64,000 nt of DNA, from NCBI GenBank assembly GCA_032164245.1, contig JAVMKO010000002.1:62281840-62345839 (forward strand). Direction: 5' to 3'. Below the pieces are notes generated by a model that did no database searches, had not been told where the DNA came from, and saw only the letters and a program-made list of their open reading frames with translations. Origin of the DNA: Sternotherus odoratus. Taxonomy: Eukaryota; Chordata; Testudines; Kinosternidae. The translations under genes and the position numbers were made by a program. Below are positions 45,060-56,689 of the stretch, piece after piece (position 1 is the first letter of the stretch; each line of letters begins with the position of its first letter).

Positions 45060-47340
45060 TGGCCTGTGTGAAATTGGTTTAACGTCTCAGGCAAGTGGAA
45101 TTGCACAATCCACATCATACGAACTGCCAACAGAGTTGACAATCCAGTGTGAGCAAGCTTAATAGAAACACTACGGGGTGAATATGAAGACTGGACTACT
45201 CTCTCATCTGCAGATATTATCCCTAGAGGGCCATGTTATTGGGCCAATGTAAGAAGGCTTGTATTGCAGCTGTATCTATTCTGTTGTTAAGCAGAAGACC
45301 TCAATTTCCAATGCTAGTAGTCAAGCACCTTTCACAAGCACTAAACTTTATTTACAAGCAAATCCCTGGCTTGAGAACAGACAGACTCAGACAAATGGCT
45401 ATGATGGATTGTCATACCATCAGACTTGCCATACACTGTGTGAAACAAAGATGGAATGCAGTCTCCTGGTTACCCCAACAGGGACTAAATTCATCAGTAC
45501 ATGGGTGCCCATGACTAAACTGAGTTTGGAGCAAGCACACCTTTTATTGCAAGGGAAATGGCTCTGCTATGTGCCTGAGTTTCTAGCTCATTGTTAGAAT
45601 ATAAATATCCAAATAAGCATGGCAGGCTAAATCTAACAAGCAACATTTTCTCCCTTCCCCTTCCTGGGTCTTTAGAGGACCTTGTTTGTTTCCACAATTC
45701 ATAATTTACAGAAACAAAACCCTTAGCTTTTAATATGGTAACAGGATAAGCCACAACTGTAAAACTGAGGCCAAGGCGATGAATGCCTTTCCCAAGCTGT
45801 TAAATAATAGCTAGCTGACTTGAAAAAACCTACATTACCTTGGCTGAGTCTTACATCCAGTGGCAATGATTTTTTTATTCAACACTGAGGTTGGCTTGAA
45901 TGTCTTATTTTTCAACCCCCCCACAAGAGCTGAGATTTTTAGATGAAATGCATCAGTTTTAGATTCCACAGAATCATGACAGAATTGGAGAGACCCAGTA
46001 ACTGTGGAAATTGTAGTGGGGAATTTTGGTATCCCTACCCTACTCAGTGGCTACCAGGGTGTCTAAGGAAGGAAAATGAGGCAACATTGGGAAGGGGAGG
46101 AGTTTTGTTTTTTGCTGACTTTTAAAACTACAGTACAATATAACTTAGTGTAAAATTTCATCATGAAATTAGTTTAAGTCATGCTTTCTTCACTCTGTAG
46201 TTCATTTCTCATTCTACCATGGAGACAGGAACATCACTCCTCATCACTAATGGCATCAGCTGTTGGGGAAAGTGCCCTAATTATTCAGCAAGTGCTTATT
46301 ACAGGGTTGAATAAATGCAGTTCGGTCTATCAACTCAAGAGAGATACTAGAGCAAATTGCCTCCCTGCTGTAAGGCCGCTTCAGCCAATGATATTACACC
46401 AGGGATGAATCTGATTCCTGATCTCTAGGAAAACCACCGCTGTTCACACAATGTTAGCATTGTTATTCTGAAATAGGTGCATTTGTAGAACTGAGACCGG
46501 AAGTATAATTTAAAATGTTTGTCTTTTTGTTTAGTTTTCCTCAAAGAAACATACGTGGCCAGCAAGAAGTGAAGAGATGAATTCTCTAGAAACAGTGGCC
46601 CCTGGAGTGTTAATTATTCTATGCACCAGCTTTAATATGAGCCTTTCAACAAAAACAAACAAGACTTTCAAAGCCTCAGTCTGCTCAGGGACTTGAAGCT
46701 GTCTGATGGGTTGGGCTCTGAAAGCAAATTAGCGGAGAGAAAACACACACTGGTTTGTGGCACAATTAAAAATGACACAGTGTGTGTGAGGTGAGTGCCG
46801 TTAATAAATGGTATTTTGCGGCTCTGCAGTGATTGCGATAGGGAGGTATCTTCAATTCTAAGTGTAGCCCACCTCTGTATGTGTCTGGTTGTCAAACTGC
46901 AATGGCACCACTTGAAGTACAGAAGTGCGTGGTGCTGAGAACTGATTTTTCTGAAATTCAGCAGGTCCTTGACTCTACCAACAGTAGCACTGTACTGCAA
47001 GACAGATTAGGACAGTACAGAGAACAAAAATTAAGTGGCTTTAAGGACTAATCTAATAGGCAATATTAAAAGAACAAAAAGTATTGGTGTAGCTTGACCA
47101 AACAGCAGTGTGTGGGGTGGTGGGGAGGTGGGTGAACCAATAAACAACCTTCTATAAGTATTTTGGAGTGAACTCAAAGGAGAACGCAGAATTGTCAGGA
47201 CTAACGGCTTACCAATCAAAGTGAGGCAGGTGCTGGATAATCATGGGAGGCAACCCAAAAATTAAAATGTTGATATTACAGGTGGAATTTCTCACACTTT
47301 CTGCTAATAAAGCATTTAAAACCAAATATGCTATATATGA
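45060..47340. other. single-copy stretch
   Basis: No family motif in any frame of up to 112 codons. Confidence 0.35.
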
Positions 47341-47344
47341 CGGT

Positions 47345-47575
47345 ATTCATTATTTGTCTTGTGGTAGCACCCAGAGAACCTAATTTGATATGAAGCACCA
47401 TTGTGCCGGGCCCTGGATACACACCCATACTGAAAGGGTGTCCCCTGCCTCAAAGAACATACAGTCTAACTACATGAGGAGTCACAAACAGTGGATACAC
47501 CAAACAGACAGGGTAGCACAAGGTAACAGTGAGACTGCAATGGTTAGCAATTAGCATAATGTGCAGCTGCCTAGA
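47345..47575 (+). repeat. old SINE/LINE (L2- or CR1-L3-like) fragment
   Basis: The segment has 'ttgtggtagcacccagagaacc', here as its features: 'gtagcacc', 'ccattgtgccgggccctg', 'cctgcctcaaagaacatacagtctaac' (a known turtle repeat order), and 'aacagtgagact'. Ancient and non-coding. Confidence 0.45.
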
Positions 47576-47739
47576 CATTGTCACGTGTTGTGTTTAAAAG
47601 AACAACGCAAGTCTTCTAGGAATTTAACTAGAATTTTATCAGAATATTTTTCAGTGATTAAATTATGTTATATAAAATGAGCAAATGACACGCTAACATT
47701 GAGCACCAGAAGCAGAGGGCGACAGAAGCTCTCATGTAT

Positions 47740-48490
47740 TTATCTCCTAAATACACATATTTTCTCCCCCCATTTATGTTTTTCAATCTTTTTTTCTCCC
47801 CCTTGCTTTATCACCTTGATTCCAAGCTTACATACCACACCACTACAATCTACTCACTACTTTCACCGTATAAACTCAGTCTCCTCCCTGTTGAGACCAT
47901 TTGATTTATCTACCCAGTCCATCCTCTCATTTCCTTTCCTCACTTTTTGTTTCATACAATCCAATTTCTGTTTCTGCCCCTCATCCCAAACTCCAATCTC
48001 TGCCCCGCCACACTAGCCCTGTACAGCCCCCCGCAATCACCTCAACTCTCAACCCCTAATTCACCAATTCGCCATCTTTGTCCCCAAATTAATCAAGTCT
48101 AGGCTCTTCTTCCCCCAGACCATTCAATTTTTGCCCCCTTTTCTAATCTAATACTTCAGTGCTCTGCCCCTCATTTCTCAGCCTCCCTTCAATTCCGTAC
48201 CATACAAAATAATCCCCCAGTACGTCAGTGCAATACATCATGCCCCCTCCAAATTGCTATAACTCAGCTCATATGCCAGTTCAATATAATTCCAATCCCC
48301 CACGTTCCCATTTCACTAGTCTCCCTCTACCTTCTCCAGCTGTTCCATTCTATCAGTTCTTAGATCCTTCCCCTACACTCCACCAACTCATCAAATTTTG
48401 GCCTCCTCTCTCACATGACAATTTATGTCTGGGATCTTCATACCTCTGAACAGTCTTCTCCTTCACTGCTTCATGGTTTCCCACGCTCAG
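47740..48490. repeat. pyrimidine-rich tract on the plus strand
   Basis: For about 700 bp the plus strand is nearly all C and T with few G. 'tgcccc' recurs irregularly. No period is clear to the eye. It may be a decayed minisatellite. Confidence 0.4.
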
Positions 48491-48494
48491 CTTC

Positions 48495-50735
48495 TAGGTT
48501 AGGTCAGCTGCCATCTCAGGACCTAGCCCTAACTTCCTGAAGTATAGGAGGATATCGTGATAAGGAAGCTGCTTCTCTCTTACTCCATGGCAACTGTCCT
48601 CTTGGCCCCAACGCAGGAGAAGGGCTGGGGAAGAGGTGACCCCCCCCTGCCAGTCAGGAAAGAAAGGGCTTAGTGCACTAACCTTCTGCCTTTTCATCAG
48701 CAAGAAGGGTGATTGAAAAGGGTGATCGGGGAGGGAGAACATGCGCAGTCAGTGGGAGGGGAACTCTGAGAGGCAGTGAGTGGGAAGGAGCAGGAGCATG
48801 AGAGGATGATGTGAGGGAAGGGAAGGCACAGTAAGAAGCAGGCCAACAGTGACGGAGGTAGGACTCCAGAGGGAGGCACTGGTCTCTCTTGATCAGTCTT
48901 TTATGCTTTGCAAAATAGCTACTTTAGCCAGTATTTCTTTGCAGATCCATCACCTATGGAGAAAAAAAAATATTCCTCAACATACACGGAAGCAGCTCAA
49001 GAGGGCTAATCACCAGATGATGCTTAATATGTGCACTTGGTTCACAGGATGTTATGGTCAATTGTGGTTCATTTTCTCCATCTGCATCACATAGGACCCA
49101 AGACTGGAGTGGCTTAAAACATTTTTAAAAAAATCATAAATGGACTGACTGATACAAAAAGTTACTAACACAGCAGAAAAAAAACATCCCGCAGGAAGCC
49201 GATCGGACACTGAGAAAGCACAGCCTGCACTGTATCTTGGGTAGTCAGATGGAAATAAAAGGTTGGGGCCTTGGACCCCTGCATGAAGGGACAGCAGTTC
49301 CCACCGGACACTGTTAAAGATAAGGTTTCAAATTCCTGGGCCAGAAAACGTGCATATCCAAGAATAGGACCCCATCCTTAAAGAAGTACCCTTCGTTTCT
49401 GACTCTCCCATAACACAAATGGGAAGCAGGAATTCGAATGCCTGTGGCTTTCTCTGTTGCAAACCACATGACCAGTTATGTTGTGATTTCAGTATAGGCT
49501 GTCCATGGTAATCCCCACATGACCAATGCAAGGCAGTTACTCATAAAAAGACAAGGGAAGATGTTAATCTATGGATTATCTGGGCACTTGGCTAAAGTGA
49601 TCCCCAAATACATAAAACTCTTCAGTTCCTGCTTCTGACTAAAACAATGGAGGAGGGCTTTTTTTTCAGTCCTTTTGGGGTACAAACAATCTTTGCAATA
49701 TGCTGGTTGTTCCTATCACTGTGGTAATCTCATTGTGCTCGAACACCCCCACACAGCGCAGAAATGCCTGTGTTTCACATGAATTATGGACATGCTAAGT
49801 AACAAGCTTCTGAGGTAAATTAGAAGCAGGGTAATAGATTTATAGGCTGCTGAAGGTACCCCAGTGTACCATCCAGAAGCTTCTAGACATTTTCAGTCAC
49901 ATCATACAGGACTGCCCTAAGGAAGGTAATTACTTCCAGGGAATAAAAGGAGACTCAATTTATGTTTGCAGTTGGGATTGATTTATTGTTCCCAGTACAA
50001 ATTTGGCCTTCCTTTCGGGAGGATGTGTGTGGTGTGGTGTGCGATGTGGTGCCAAGAGTGCCCAACTTGTAGCCAGAGGCTACCATATTTTACCATATTT
50101 GCTTCTCATATTGCAATGGTCCAAATGTAGCCCATGAGGAAGAAATAGGAGAATTGAAACCGATGTGAAATTTTACCAGGGGGTATCACATGATGTCTAT
50201 TCTCTGCTTCACATAATTCAGCAACTTTAACAAATTTACAGTGTAAAGTGATTGTCTTTGTTTGAAGAACATTTCCAACCAGACCTGGGATTAAGAGCAA
50301 ACCAACTGTAGAGTTTAGCCGATAGTGTTGCCACAGCAGTCAAGACTCCAATCTACTGCCTCCTTTCTAGGATCTAGTGTCCTGAAACTATATGATAGTG
50401 AGTACAGGCTATTCCTGCTGCTATACCACTGCATTCCATTCAAATGCACCACCAAACAGAATCAGTTGCCTATTTAGCATCATCCAGTATGCCAGTGTGA
50501 ATACTGCTGAGTATATAAATGCCATTTTGCAATAGCTAGATGTAGATTCCTCTGAAGATATGCTGCTATTTTGTAACAATCAAATGCATACTCTCAATAG
50601 ATTGAATTGTGGACTTGTTATACCACAGGCTATTCCAAACCAGTACAAGCAGCAGAAGCCTCATTGTTGCATCCCTGTGTTGTTTGCAATGCCTAGTTCC
50701 TGGGTGGAGGGGCCGGTATAGTAGCTAAGATGTTC
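48495..50735. other. single-copy stretch
   Basis: No exon, RNA gene or clear mobile element recognised. A GT-rich run lies at about 50025-50050. Confidence 0.35.
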
Positions 50736-50740
50736 ACTTT

Positions 50741-50777
50741 GGCGGGGTGGGGGTGGAGGGGGTGGGGGTGGGGGAGG
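50741..50777 (+). other. G-rich run, G-quadruplex candidate
   Basis: At least four G-runs of three to five Gs separated by one or two bases in 37 bp. Confidence 0.5.
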
Positions 50778-50966
50778 AAGATTACCTTTCACAGGGCATA
50801 AATAGGACTCTGAATATTAGCAGCTTTAGATTGTGCATACCATACAATGTACATGTAAAAGTGTTGCTGTATGGGAAATTTCCATTGTAAATTAGAACTT
50901 CTTTAGGCTAGTAACCATTAGAAACACCAGCAGATGACATGGGGCTGCATTTAAAACACTAAATGG

Positions 50967-50988
50967 ACTAACACGGCTACCTCTCTGA
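50967..50988 (-). mobile_element. 22-bp Penelope-like terminus
   Basis: actaacacggctacctctc is the extreme PLE terminus also seen at 7854-7872. A 7-bp duplication (taaatgg, 50960-50966 and 50989-50995) flanks it. Confidence 0.55.
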
Positions 50989-51069
50989 TAAATGGAAAAT
51001 GGCACCTATATGTCCATTTGCAGTGCAAGATCATGTGTGAATTGTATATACCGTGCAGCCATTGGCAGT

Positions 51070-51225
51070 TAGTGGCTCAGTTTCTCGTCTTTAAAATGAG
51101 GACAATACTTTCTTTCTCCTGCTCTAGCATATCTTGTCTACATTGTAATCTCTTTGGGGACATGGACTGTCTTAATATGTATCTGTACAGTTCCTAGCAC
51201 AAGGGAAACACAATGAAACATCTAG
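51070..51225 (+). repeat. MIR/L2-type 3' region
   Basis: 'ctcagtttctcgtctttaaaatg', 'ttgtaatctctttggggacatgg', shown as features, then 'ctgtacagttcctagcacaa'. Ancient copy. Confidence 0.55.
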
Positions 51226-51619
51226 ATGCTAATATATTAAAAATACTTGCATTTTATTGAAGTAAAATACCTTGAAGATAGCTATGTTCTAGGAATCACT
51301 GAGTTGAGTGGTGGTAAAGAGTTGAGATTCTTTCCTCCAAGAAGTCAGGAGGCAGGGGGGGGGGGGAAATAATGGAACATTTCATCCCCATTAAGCAATG
51401 AGAGGGAGCGGGTATGGGTAGAGGCAGAATGGGCTGCTTCAACCAGAGGTGATGGAGCTACTCAGCGTGCAGGCAACCAAGATGGGGAGAAAGATCCAGA
51501 TTTCTGCCTAGATCACTGCAGAAATCAGAGACATGTTTGAGGCATGAGGGAAGTTGGTGTGAAGGGACTCTGCAATTAATTTTTGGTTGTGGGAAAGAAA
51601 GAGATGAAGATCACTGAAC

Positions 51620-54600
51620 CAGACAATGCTGCTTTCCTTTATTCTAGAAGAAAGCTCCACTCTCGCTTTAGGAAACAGACATGCTACTGCCAAAATAAAG
51701 CACAAACATGAGTCTTGATAAATAATTTTAAAAATCCTTTTTAATGAAGAAATAATTCCATTCCAAAATATAGACACACAATTAAATAGTTGAATCACTT
51801 CAAAATATAACATGTCCCCAGTAGGTTCCAGCACACACACACACACAAAACAATACTTAACAGCATTACAAAAAACCCATACAATAGTAGTTCTGTTACA
51901 ATACCAATGAATAGTGTGAAATCTTTAGTGTCTCTACATCTGTCTCAAGTGGTGTCAAATACAGTAGTTTAAAAATGTCTTACAGTTGTTAGCCTCAAGA
52001 TGTAACTCTTCATACATTTTTGGTTCAAAGATAAAAATGTCCCCTCTCTTTAGGACATGGTGGAGTGCTTGTTGTTCTTGGCTCCTTCTGCTGAACTGAA
52101 CCAATGTGATCGCAGCAACCTGAGGTTGCAATATTTACAAGGTCTATCTACATAATTCCAAGAACTAATAAGGATGGGAGAAAATGACTGAAAGTAAAGG
52201 CAGACACCTGTGCTAAATAATGATTCAACAATTTGGCTCATGCATATAAGAAAATACATATATCACAACAAAGGCCACACACCTTATTATGCAGGTTAGT
52301 TAACATTACTACTTACAGATAACCTATTCTCCTCCTCAACTTTCAACATTCAAGAACCCTATTTATCTTCACATCCCTGTGTCCTGATTGCAAACTACTG
52401 AGTAGTCCTTCCCTCCAGTGACAGTCAACCACTCGGGGAGTTTTGACTGCTGTGGCTGGTCATTTGTAGTTAGAAAAGGCCAGTGCTGGGGACCATTTCT
52501 GTAACTTTGTTTAATGACCATAAGCCACAACCAAAATAATATTTGACAAAGAGTCAAAGACCAGCTGTGCTAAAATGTAGCCAGCTTTATCACTGGAAAA
52601 AGAAGAAACTTAAATTAGAGATTTGGAGAGCCAAATAAAAAGTGCTTCATCTCAAAGCTCTAAAGTAGAAGAGGCCACCTAGAACTCTGTTTGGATTGCC
52701 TTGCTAACACCAGCCTGAGGGAAAGTTGGTTGGTTTGTCAACATTTGTCATTATATTAATTTTAGCATCCTGGCAATGGATTTATACTATTGCACTTACT
52801 TTCAGCATGATGATGATGTGTACACAGACATGAGAGTTATGGAAGATAGCTGTTTATCCAGATGCTGTTAAACGTTACATAGGTTGTTGAATCCGTCAGC
52901 CATGGTATGTAGTTGTGTGCTAGCTCACTTTGTGTTCAGGAAATGCTTGACTAGAATCCTGAGCTGACAGCATTGGCTGTAACTTCACTGTAGTAGTTTT
53001 CAGGGCCGAGTGCTAGGCACTAGTGGAAGGCTCACCCATTCCTGAGAAGAGGCTGTAGGAGACATATGCCGTCACAGATATGGTGCCTGCCTTTTCAGGC
53101 TGGTCTATACCACAGGAGAAAAAACCAGTGATTGGGAAAGTTGGGGGAAGCCTACATGAAGATAGCTGGTTGCAAGAGTGTCAATTTGGATATCTGAGAC
53201 TGGGCTCAGATATACAAGGAGATGTGGGCAAGAGGTCTGTATAAGCAATACTGTATGAAAGTAAAAAAAATAGCAGTAACTCTTTCATACAGATATATAT
53301 TACCTAACACCCAATCTCAGTGAAACAGCCATGAGACTAAAGATCGCATACAGACATACAGCGAGTGAGTTTATTGGGACAAGCTATGGAGCAATCCAGG
53401 ACACATCCTAAAATGTTACCATGAAAGAAAGGTTAGACAGACATGCTTTAACCTGTTTTATATCAGTACTTCATCACTCACTGAAGGCAGACTGTAGTGC
53501 CAGATGTGGCCCATCTGCATGAAAAGCTAGAATTTTCAGGGCTGCTACAGTGTCACTTCATTCCTAAGTAATATCCTGTCTGAGATATTACCAGCTATTT
53601 CACTTCAAACTCTGGTCAAAACTATATGTGGGATAATAGTAAGGGCAAAAGCAAGCACTATACAGCTAACATTTTCAAATTGTTATCCCACATGACTGAA
53701 AAGGTCCACTTTCTCTCATAATACTCCCTTGAGTCAGTTTAAAAAGTTAAGTTACTAGCAGAGACAATCCTCTAGTTCTGTAACCCTGTGCCTGTTCTTT
53801 CAAAAACAACAACTCTGTTTTCCTTGTGCATTTCACTGATTCACAGCTCTGAGAGTCTCACTACACATTTCCAAGAACGCATGCAGAACATCTGGTGGCT
53901 GGCTAAGGCAATACACATTTGGAAATGAAAGGAAACAGTTGCAAGCGCACTTTAAGCCTATATATTTAACGCAGAAGGCCTCAAAAATAACATGATGGGG
54001 AGGGGAAAAAATGGAAAGAGCCGATTTGTTGAACACATGTTTACTAAAGCTAAAACATCAATGAAACAATACCATGGAAGATTATACATAACTTCAGTCA
54101 GTTTAGGGATCTTATGGCACCTGTGGTTTATAAACAGCTTTAGTAACGAGTATTTCAAAACATAGTTCACAGTTTTAAGAAGATCTGTGCTGATTTAAAA
54201 ACTAGATTCTATATAATTTGAATGTTGCCTTTTGTATATGATATCTATTTGGAAAAAAAATATTTACACTAACTTCTATGGCTGATTTGTTAGATTACTT
54301 TGAAAGAAAATATTCCTAAGTTACATGTTAGCCCTAAATTAGAGGGTATTTTTTAGTGCATTTTGTACAAGTCTTTTATGTAAAAGACTTTTAAACAAAT
54401 TGCAAACATAGTCTGGTACTTTGCTTTTGGGCTACTAAATATATACACCCGGGAGTATAATTATTCAGTGTTAAATGCATAATTATAGCTTTTTTATTTC
54501 TTCTGTGAAAGAAAAATGTACAGTGTATAGCAAACTGTTCTACTAAAATCTCGAAGTATTCAGAAATCAAATTGCAATCTATAAACAGTATTAATATTGT

Positions 54601-54840
54601 CATTGTAAACTGAACAGGTTCAACATTGTGTGCAAAGGGTTTACATGTTTTGTTGATGCTGCTATTATTTGTAACAGCAGCACACATTTCAGCCTGCTTT
54701 CTTCATCAGTAATGAGCCATGTTAGAGAGATGCAGCTAATATAAGTTAGCTTTAAAACAAAAGTCTTTTTCTCAAAACACACATCTACAAACTACAACTC
54801 TTAGAACAAAAGTACTGTGCTACAGTCCTCGGAACTTTAG
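51620..54840 (-). other. candidate 3'UTR of the minus-strand gene
   Basis: About 3.2 kb free of recognised mobile elements, AT-rich, directly after the stop codon at 54841-54843. Two candidate poly-A signals exist on the minus strand: AATAAA at 51638-51643 and ATTAAA at 51740-51745. Two UGUAAAUA Pumilio-type sites lie at 52132-52139 and 54261-54268. The absence of transposons over 3 kb contrasts with the rest of the window and supports selection. The end is a guess. Confidence 0.5.
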
Positions 54841-54999
54841 TCAGTCAGTTGATTTTTTTGTCAAGAGATGCTGCACTTGTTGGTTCCATTCTTCTGTGAA
54901 GTTTGCAGCCAGGTTTTCTTCGTCATCGGTTCGAACGCAGCTCTCCTCATCGTCAGTTCTTACATAGCTTTCGTTATCTGTCTGACTGCAGCTTGCCTG
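54841..54999 (-). CDS. candidate last coding exon, 53 codons, unidentified gene
   Basis: On the minus strand, a splice acceptor (pyrimidine-rich, ending TTTAG|CAG at 55000-55002) opens a frame that stops with TGA at 54841-54843; an in-frame TAG lies just upstream of the acceptor, so the exon edge makes sense. The acceptor may be used at the NAGNAG alternative, starting at 54996. The product is acidic and repetitive: TDNESYVR, TDDEESCVR and TDDEENLAA are three imperfect copies of one unit, followed by FTEEWNQQVQHLLTKKSTD at the C-terminus. At least six CpGs survive in an AT-rich setting, which suggests coding constraint. It would be the C-terminus of a larger protein whose other exons lie at higher coordinates. 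I did not recognise the protein. Its splice phase and upstream partners are unknown. Confidence 0.55.
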   Translation of the reverse strand, partial: QASCSQTDNESYVRTDDEESCVRTDDEENLAANFTEEWNQQVQHLLTKKSTD

Positions 55000-55143
55000 C
55001 TAAACAACGTTTAAGAGAACTTTTAAAAGAGAATGTTGACTTAAAACACATACATGCAAACATTTCAAACAAAATCTTCACATGCTGCATTATCAAGAAA
55101 TCAAAAAGGCCCCCAATTCTCTTGGTTACAACTTAGATATTAA

Positions 55144-55560
55144 AGGTGAAACCCACTACACCTATGTAAACCTCAACTATTCAAGCTCTAGCAAGTGAAA
55201 TTACAGAGGAGTTGGAATCCACTCCCACAAAGCAGGGACAAATTTTAGGACTGCTCTGCACTCTTCCAGCTCTGGTGGATGTGAGTAGTGGCCTGAAACC
55301 TTCTGTGCTATTTATACAGGGTACTGGGGCAACTGGAATTGCATAAACACAGAACTCTTGAAGCTCCCATTTCCTACTCCAAGGTGTAGCCCTCCACGCT
55401 GGCTGGGCTGGTGTGGAGATAATTTTTACCATGTGCAGGAGGTGCAGATACTCATGTGCAGCCACTCAGCTATCAGCACCTGCCCTTGCAATTCCCACGC
55501 GGGAATTTAAGCAGGACGGAGAACCTTGAATTGGACCTACACTCCCAGGTGAATTTCACC
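55144..55560. repeat. possible TIR element flanked by TTAA
   Basis: The left aggtgaaac and right atttcacc are inverted and flanked by TTAA on both sides (55140-55143 and 55561-55564). TTAA fits piggyBac-type targets, but the terminal sequence is not typical and the right end is itself palindromic. Tentative. Confidence 0.3.
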
Positions 55561-56008
55561 TTAAGGGTGTAAAAGTTGATCTGCAGAAAATGTAACCAGC
55601 TCAAAAATAGGGCTGGATTGTATCTTTCTTAAGCAGGATGCTCCGCTTTGATGAATACTTTCATATCCTGGACAATCAATGGCATCCTGTTTCTCTAGCA
55701 TTGGATGCTTCCAAGTTTTATTCAGTGATAGAAAACTTTCGATATTCCAAGGCATATCTGAGGAACTAGTTTTAGGCAACACAGGGAAGACATTCTTTTG
55801 ATATATTCCTCTGGGGAGCATAGTTCTCTCCTCCTCTTTATACCTCCCCACGTCAAAGTTAAAGAAACTATGGCTCATCTTATCCTCTTTCCCTGAACTA
55901 GTTAGTACAGTCAAATTACCTGCAGTACTGCTGATGGTAACATATAGGATGGCAATCTATGGACAATAGATCCTTTTCTATATATCAGGCTAAAACTTGG
56001 TTCTACAG

Positions 56009-56508
56009 CAGGGGTCTCAAACTCAAATGACCACGAGGGCCGCATGAGGACTAGTGCACTGGCCCGAGGGCCGCACCACTGACACACACACATACCCTCG
56101 CTGCCCCGGCTCTGCCCCCACTCCACCCCTTCCATGAGGACTAGTGCACTGGCCCGAGGGCCGCACCACTGACACACACCCCGCTCTTGCTGCCCCGGCT
56201 CTGCCCCCACTCCACCCCTTCCAAGAGGTCCCACCCCTGCCCCACCTCCTCCTCTGAGCACGCAGCTCCCCATTCCCTCCTGGAAAGCACTAGGCACCAC
56301 CAACAGCTGTTTGGCAAACAAAGCAAGAGCAATCTAGGAAGTCCAGAGCTAGAAACACATGCGGCCCAGCCAGGCAGCAGAGAAGCCTCCACTTCTGGCC
56401 CCTCCGTCCTGCAAACTGCTATGGGGGGACCGGGGGGGGGGGGAGGGCGCCAGGAAGCTTGGCGGGCCGCAGGGAAGGGCTTGGCGAGCCGCATGTTTGA
56501 GACCCCTG
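56009..56508. mobile_element. hAT-type element, 500 bp, with internal tandem duplication
   Basis: The ends caggggtctcaaac and gtttgagacccctg are inverted repeats inside a perfect 8-bp target duplication (ttctacag, 56001-56008 and 56509-56516). A unit of about 90 bp occurs twice in tandem (56044-56133 and 56134-56222). The interior is GC-rich. The frames on both strands are not genes. Confidence 0.85.
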
Positions 56509-56619
56509 TTCTACAGGTTTAGAGCTCATATGCACATTATTTTTGTGAACAATGGCTAAATTAAGTAGCGTGAACTGAAAAAAGTTGGGTAGAGTTAGAG
56601 TTTTCCTTCTCTTTCCAAA

Positions 56620-56679
56620 AGAGATGTAATTCTATTCAGTTCTTCAAGCACAGATGCTGCTATAGGATTCTTGAATACC
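56620..56679 (-). other. weak candidate alternative terminal exon
   Basis: A minus-strand acceptor-like TATGTTCAG at about 56680-56688 precedes GTATTCAAG and an open frame VFKNPIAASVLEELNRITSL then LEREGKL and a TAA. The heptad-like pattern (VLEELNRITSLLE) suits a coiled coil. There is no 5' donor and no clear poly-A signal. It could be an alternative last exon of the gene at 54841 or chance. Confidence 0.25.
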
Positions 56680-56689
56680 TGAACATAGT

